In this document: positions 4,994-7,522 of the stretch, in pieces
How the letters are laid out: every line of letters starts with the position of its first letter
Position numbering within the stretch: the stretch's first letter is position 1
Origin: Bacilli bacterium
Lineage (GTDB): Bacteria > Bacillota_I > Bacilli_A > RF39 > UBA660
Direction: 5' to 3'
DNA: 7,522 nt
Assembly (NCBI GenBank): GCA_900751815.1
Contig: CAADST010000178.1
Coordinates: forward strand, 1 to 7,522
Made by a program: the position numbers and the translations under genes
The notes under the pieces: model-generated
The model's database searches: none
Told to the model about the DNA's origin: nothing
Seen by the model: only the letters and a program-made list of their open reading frames with translations

Positions 4994-6989
4994 TTTTTAT
5001 GGCACCCTTTTGTTTCTTCATATCTTCAACCGCTTCATTCATGGCATCTTCAATCGTTTTTATATCATCTTCAATTATACTATATCCAAATTCTGCTCCA
5101 AAGTCATATGGTAATTTCTTTATTTCTTTATTTAATTTATGAATATAATTAGTTATTTGTTTTTGATTGTAACCTACTAAATAAATAACAAATTCATTAC
5201 CATCAGTACGCATTATTTCACTATTATCAAGTTGAGTTTTAATTAAAACATTAGCACATGCTTTAATTTGTTTATCCCCTTCATTATAGCCATTTAAATC
5301 ATTAATTTCATGTATTTTATTTAAATCTACTACGATTATAGTTTGTGGATAAATTGTATTATTATTCCATGTTGCAATATTTTCGTTTAAATAATTTCTA
5401 TTTTTTAAAGATGTTAATTGATCAATAAATTTCATTTTATCATCTTTTTTAATCTTTCTCGCAATAGAAATCTTTTTACTTTTACGAATAATTATTAGAG
5501 CAATTATTATAGCTATAATTACTGCATATAAAATGTATTCAGCTACTTTTGTAACAATTCCGCCACTTTGGACAGTTTCACTATGGTTATTAAGTCCTTC
5601 TAAAATCATTTCATCTTGATCTAAGAAACTTACATATTTATCAAGTAAATTATATAAAGCACTATCAGTTCTTACTTTAAAATTATATTCATCCCCAATA
5701 TAATCACTGTATCTTGCTGAATAGTTATCAAGTTCATCTAAACTATAATAATCAAAAGTATTTTTATCAATTACTAATATTACATCTCTTTTATTTAATT
5801 TAAATAAATCCTTTGTTGTACTAAATGTTTCAATATTTATACCATTAATATTGCTAATATAATCATATATTTTAGAGTTTTCTTGGGTATATACAGTTTC
5901 TCCAATTAAAGAATTAATTGATTTTATAACCATATTATTATCTTTTCGTAAAGCAACACTATATTCGATATTTATTCCATTTGTAACATTAAAATTATCG
6001 GAATAATTATAATAGTTAAAATATAAATCGACATCGCCATTTTCTACAGCATTCATAAATCTATCATAATTACGATATTTTTCAAAATTAAATTCAACTC
6101 CCGCAAAATCACTGAATTTACTTAAAACAACTGCAGCAATTCCGCCGTATTTACCCCCCATAATAACTTCATAAGGAGAAGCATTAACAAAGCCATAGTT
6201 ATATTCAATACTTTGCATTGAATCTATTTCCGTTGCTGATATATTTAAAGAAGTTGTAAAAGTATTAAATAATGCTTCGTTATATAATGCATCAATTTCT
6301 TCCCAATTATTATAAAACTTTCTTAAAATGCTACTTAAAGTATCATCTGTAGTTTGCATTGTATAATATATTTTAATATCACTAAAATGGTATAAGATAT
6401 TATAATTATTACTTAAAATAGTATCTAAATAATAAGTTAAAGGTACTATAGCATAAGTTACATCAGTGCCTATGGCATTAAATAATTCTTCACTAGATTC
6501 ATATTGGGTAAATGTAACATTAGTAGAATTTATATAAGTTGATACATAACTTAAATCACTTGTTAAAATACCTATTGTTCTACCTATTAAATCATCAGTA
6601 TCACTAATTATTTCATTATTAGTACCAATTAACGCGTAGTGATCTGTAAAAAATACTACATCATTATTTCCTACACTAGTTTTAGCACCTAATGTTATAC
6701 CTGATGGATTAGTTCCATTTCTAAATGTTATAGGATTAATATTTAAGCCATATTCTTCTTCAAAATCCTCTATAAAGCCATAAAACACTCCACTACCATT
6801 TTTACCAAAAACATTAGCATCATCCAAAACATTAATATTTGGTACGGTATTAATATTTTCATTTATCCAATTGCGTTCGGCAACAGTTAATTTATTTTCA
6901 TCATTTAAAAGAAAATATAAAAGGATTGCAATACCTATAACAACTAGGGCACTTACAACTATAACAATTATATTTCGTCTTTTTTTCAT
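4971..6989 (-). CDS. Membrane sensor: tandem periplasmic-binding-like domains with a degenerate GGDEF domain
   Basis: The product has about 672 residues; numbering here counts the GTG at 6992 as residue 1. It has an N-terminal helix (8-29), two extracellular domains like bacterial solute-binding protein family 3 (about 35-250 and 265-470), a second helix (about 485-503) and a cytoplasmic GGDEF domain (about 523-663). This is a typical layout for a ligand sensor that controls cyclic-di-GMP synthesis. In the GGDEF domain D556, N564-D565, G568 and G572-D573 are kept, so nucleotide binding is plausible. The signature itself reads DGNEF (597-601): the first Gly is Asp and the catalytic Asp is Asn, and no RxxD inhibitory site precedes it. 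It may therefore be a GTP-binding or scaffold domain rather than an active cyclase. The ATG at 6989 shares one base with the upstream TGA stop. The GTG at 6992 would give a four-base overlap and cannot be ruled out. Confidence 0.85.
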   Translation of the reverse strand: MKKRRNIIVIVVSALVVIGIAILLYFLLNDENKLTVAERNWINENINTVPNINVLDDANVFGKNGSGVFYGFIEDFEEEYGLNINPITFRNGTNPSGITLGAKTSVGNNDVVFFTDHYALIGTNNEIISDTDDLIGRTIGILTSDLSYVSTYINSTNVTFTQYESSEELFNAIGTDVTYAIVPLTYYLDTILSNNYNILYHFSDIKIYYTMQTTDDTLSSILRKFYNNWEEIDALYNEALFNTFTTSLNISATEIDSMQSIEYNYGFVNASPYEVIMGGKYGGIAAVVLSKFSDFAGVEFNFEKYRNYDRFMNAVENGDVDLYFNYYNYSDNFNVTNGINIEYSVALRKDNNMVIKSINSLIGETVYTQENSKIYDYISNINGINIETFSTTKDLFKLNKRDVILVIDKNTFDYYSLDELDNYSARYSDYIGDEYNFKVRTDSALYNLLDKYVSFLDQDEMILEGLNNHSETVQSGGIVTKVAEYILYAVIIAIIIALIIIRKSKKISIARKIKKDDKMKFIDQLTSLKNRNYLNENIATWNNNTIYPQTIIVVDLNKIHEINDLNGYNEGDKQIKACANVLIKTQLDNSEIMRTDGNEFVIYLVGYNQKQITNYIHKLNKEIKKLPYDFGAEFGYSIIEDDIKTIEDAMNEAVEDMKKQKGAIKNEKEVKK

Positions 6990-7480
6990 CACTCTTCTTC
7001 ACTTTCTACCGGTGTGTTATTATTCCAAACAACACCAGAACCAGCAACATTTCTAGCTCCCATTATGGTAAATCCTTCACTATTTTCTGTTGCTGCACAT
7101 TCTAGTGTAAAGTTAATATCATAATAAGATAAAGTATCTTCACTAAATAAATCTATTGATGCAGCTGCCTTGCTTTCCGCATCTACTAAAGGTGTATCAC
7201 CAGCAAAAGTAATAGCTACATAAATAACTCTACCTTGGGTATGAATTGTTACATCTTCTACTGTTTCATCTTCAGCAAAACTAGCTACATATTCATCCAT
7301 AAATTCTTCAGTCACTGGATAATTTTCGATTCCCTCTAATCTATCGCCATAAACTGATTCACTACCTCCGAAGAAAAAGGATACAGCAACCACAATAATA
7401 GCAATTAGACATATTACTAGAATTATTCCTAGTACTATTAACACCTTATTCTTCCCCCATAATTCTTTTAATTTATTCAA
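6989..7480 (-). CDS. Small membrane-anchored extracellular protein, function unknown
   Basis: I do not recognise a family. The 163-residue product starts with a basic stretch, has one long membrane helix (about 13-37) and then an acidic extracellular domain of about 120 residues. That domain has a predicted beta strand around VIYVAITFAG, a single Cys in FTLECAA, a GARNVAGSGVVWNNN stretch near the end and a tail of five acidic residues in the last six. The start is set at TTG (7480) because a strong ribosome site, AAAGAGGTGA (7486-7495), ends five bases before it. The in-frame GTG at 7489 is itself part of that site and would leave no spacing. It is the first gene of the operon, and its stop codon overlaps the sensor start, so it may act with the sensor, for example as an extracellular partner. 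That role is inference from position only. Confidence 0.72.
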   Translation of the reverse strand: MNKLKELWGKNKVLIVLGIILVICLIAIIVVAVSFFFGGSESVYGDRLEGIENYPVTEEFMDEYVASFAEDETVEDVTIHTQGRVIYVAITFAGDTPLVDAESKAAASIDLFSEDTLSYYDINFTLECAATENSEGFTIMGARNVAGSGVVWNNNTPVESEEE

Positions 7481-7485
7481 ATTAT

Positions 7486-7495
7486 TCACCTCTTT
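7486..7495 (-). promoter_or_regulatory. Ribosome binding site that fixes a TTG start
   Basis: AAAGAGGTGA matches the 16S anti-Shine-Dalgarno complement AAGGAGGTGA at all but one position. Its distance to TTG at 7480 is normal, while the GTG at 7489 lies within it. This argues for the rare TTG start of the operon's first gene. Confidence 0.65.
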
Positions 7496-7505
7496 AAGTA
7501 ATATA

Positions 7506-7511
7506 ATTATA
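7506..7511 (-). promoter_or_regulatory. -10 box of the sensor operon promoter, cut by the window edge
   Basis: A perfect TATAAT lies 25 bases upstream of the TTG start on the minus strand. A start site near 7499 would leave a leader of roughly 20 bases containing the ribosome site. The -35 box would fall at about 7529-7534, outside the window, so it cannot be checked here. Confidence 0.5.
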
Positions 7512-7522
7512 CTACATATTTA

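Noticed and set aside
6871..7056. Open frame of 61 codons on the plus strand
   Set aside because: It is antisense to the ends of two convincing coupled genes and has no independent support.
1..7522. CRISPR array, insertion sequence, tRNA or rRNA genes
   Set aside because: No regularly spaced repeats, transposase, or tRNA/rRNA signatures were seen on either strand.

Overview
The window is AT-rich (27% G+C by hand count in 901-960). It uses TGG for tryptophan and TGA as a stop, and its genes are tightly packed with Shine-Dalgarno sites, sigma-A-like promoters and rho-independent terminators. Together with a LytR-CpsA-Psr protein and a surface protein built from repeated modules, this suggests a streamlined low-GC Firmicutes/Bacilli of gut type, for example an RF39-like lineage. 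That placement is inference; no marker gene in the window fixes it. All long genes except a small repressor lie on the minus strand, so the text reads from right to left.

Right part (7522 to 4001): a three-gene operon starts at the window edge with a perfect -10 box. It encodes a small membrane-anchored protein of unknown function, a membrane sensor with tandem periplasmic-binding-like domains joined to a degenerate GGDEF domain, and a six-helix YihY/BrkB-family membrane protein. The genes overlap, so translation is probably coupled. Two terminators in a row close the operon.

Middle (4003 to 3491): there is no protein gene here. A near-consensus promoter on the minus strand is followed by about 310 bases containing at least five hairpins, several of which fully pair only as minus-strand RNA. 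A strong minus-strand terminator lies further downstream. This looks like an unclassified structured small RNA.

Left-middle (3491 to 1621): a small XRE-family regulator on the plus strand faces away from a secreted or anchored surface protein gene on the minus strand. A 25-bp palindrome that contains a TATAAT box on each strand lies between them. The surface protein has an N-terminal anchor, a two-cysteine module, a fibronectin type III domain and a C-terminal domain like the C-type-lectin-fold variable proteins of diversity-generating retroelements. The gene is bracketed by perfect 13-bp inverted repeats, so it may be an invertible (phase-variable) or mobile cassette. No recombinase or reverse transcriptase is in the window.

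Left part (1629 to 1): a Cps2A-like LytR-CpsA-Psr cell-wall glycopolymer ligase has its own promoter, whose -35 box lies inside the left inverted repeat, and its own terminator. The first 12 codons of another minus-strand gene run off the window edge.
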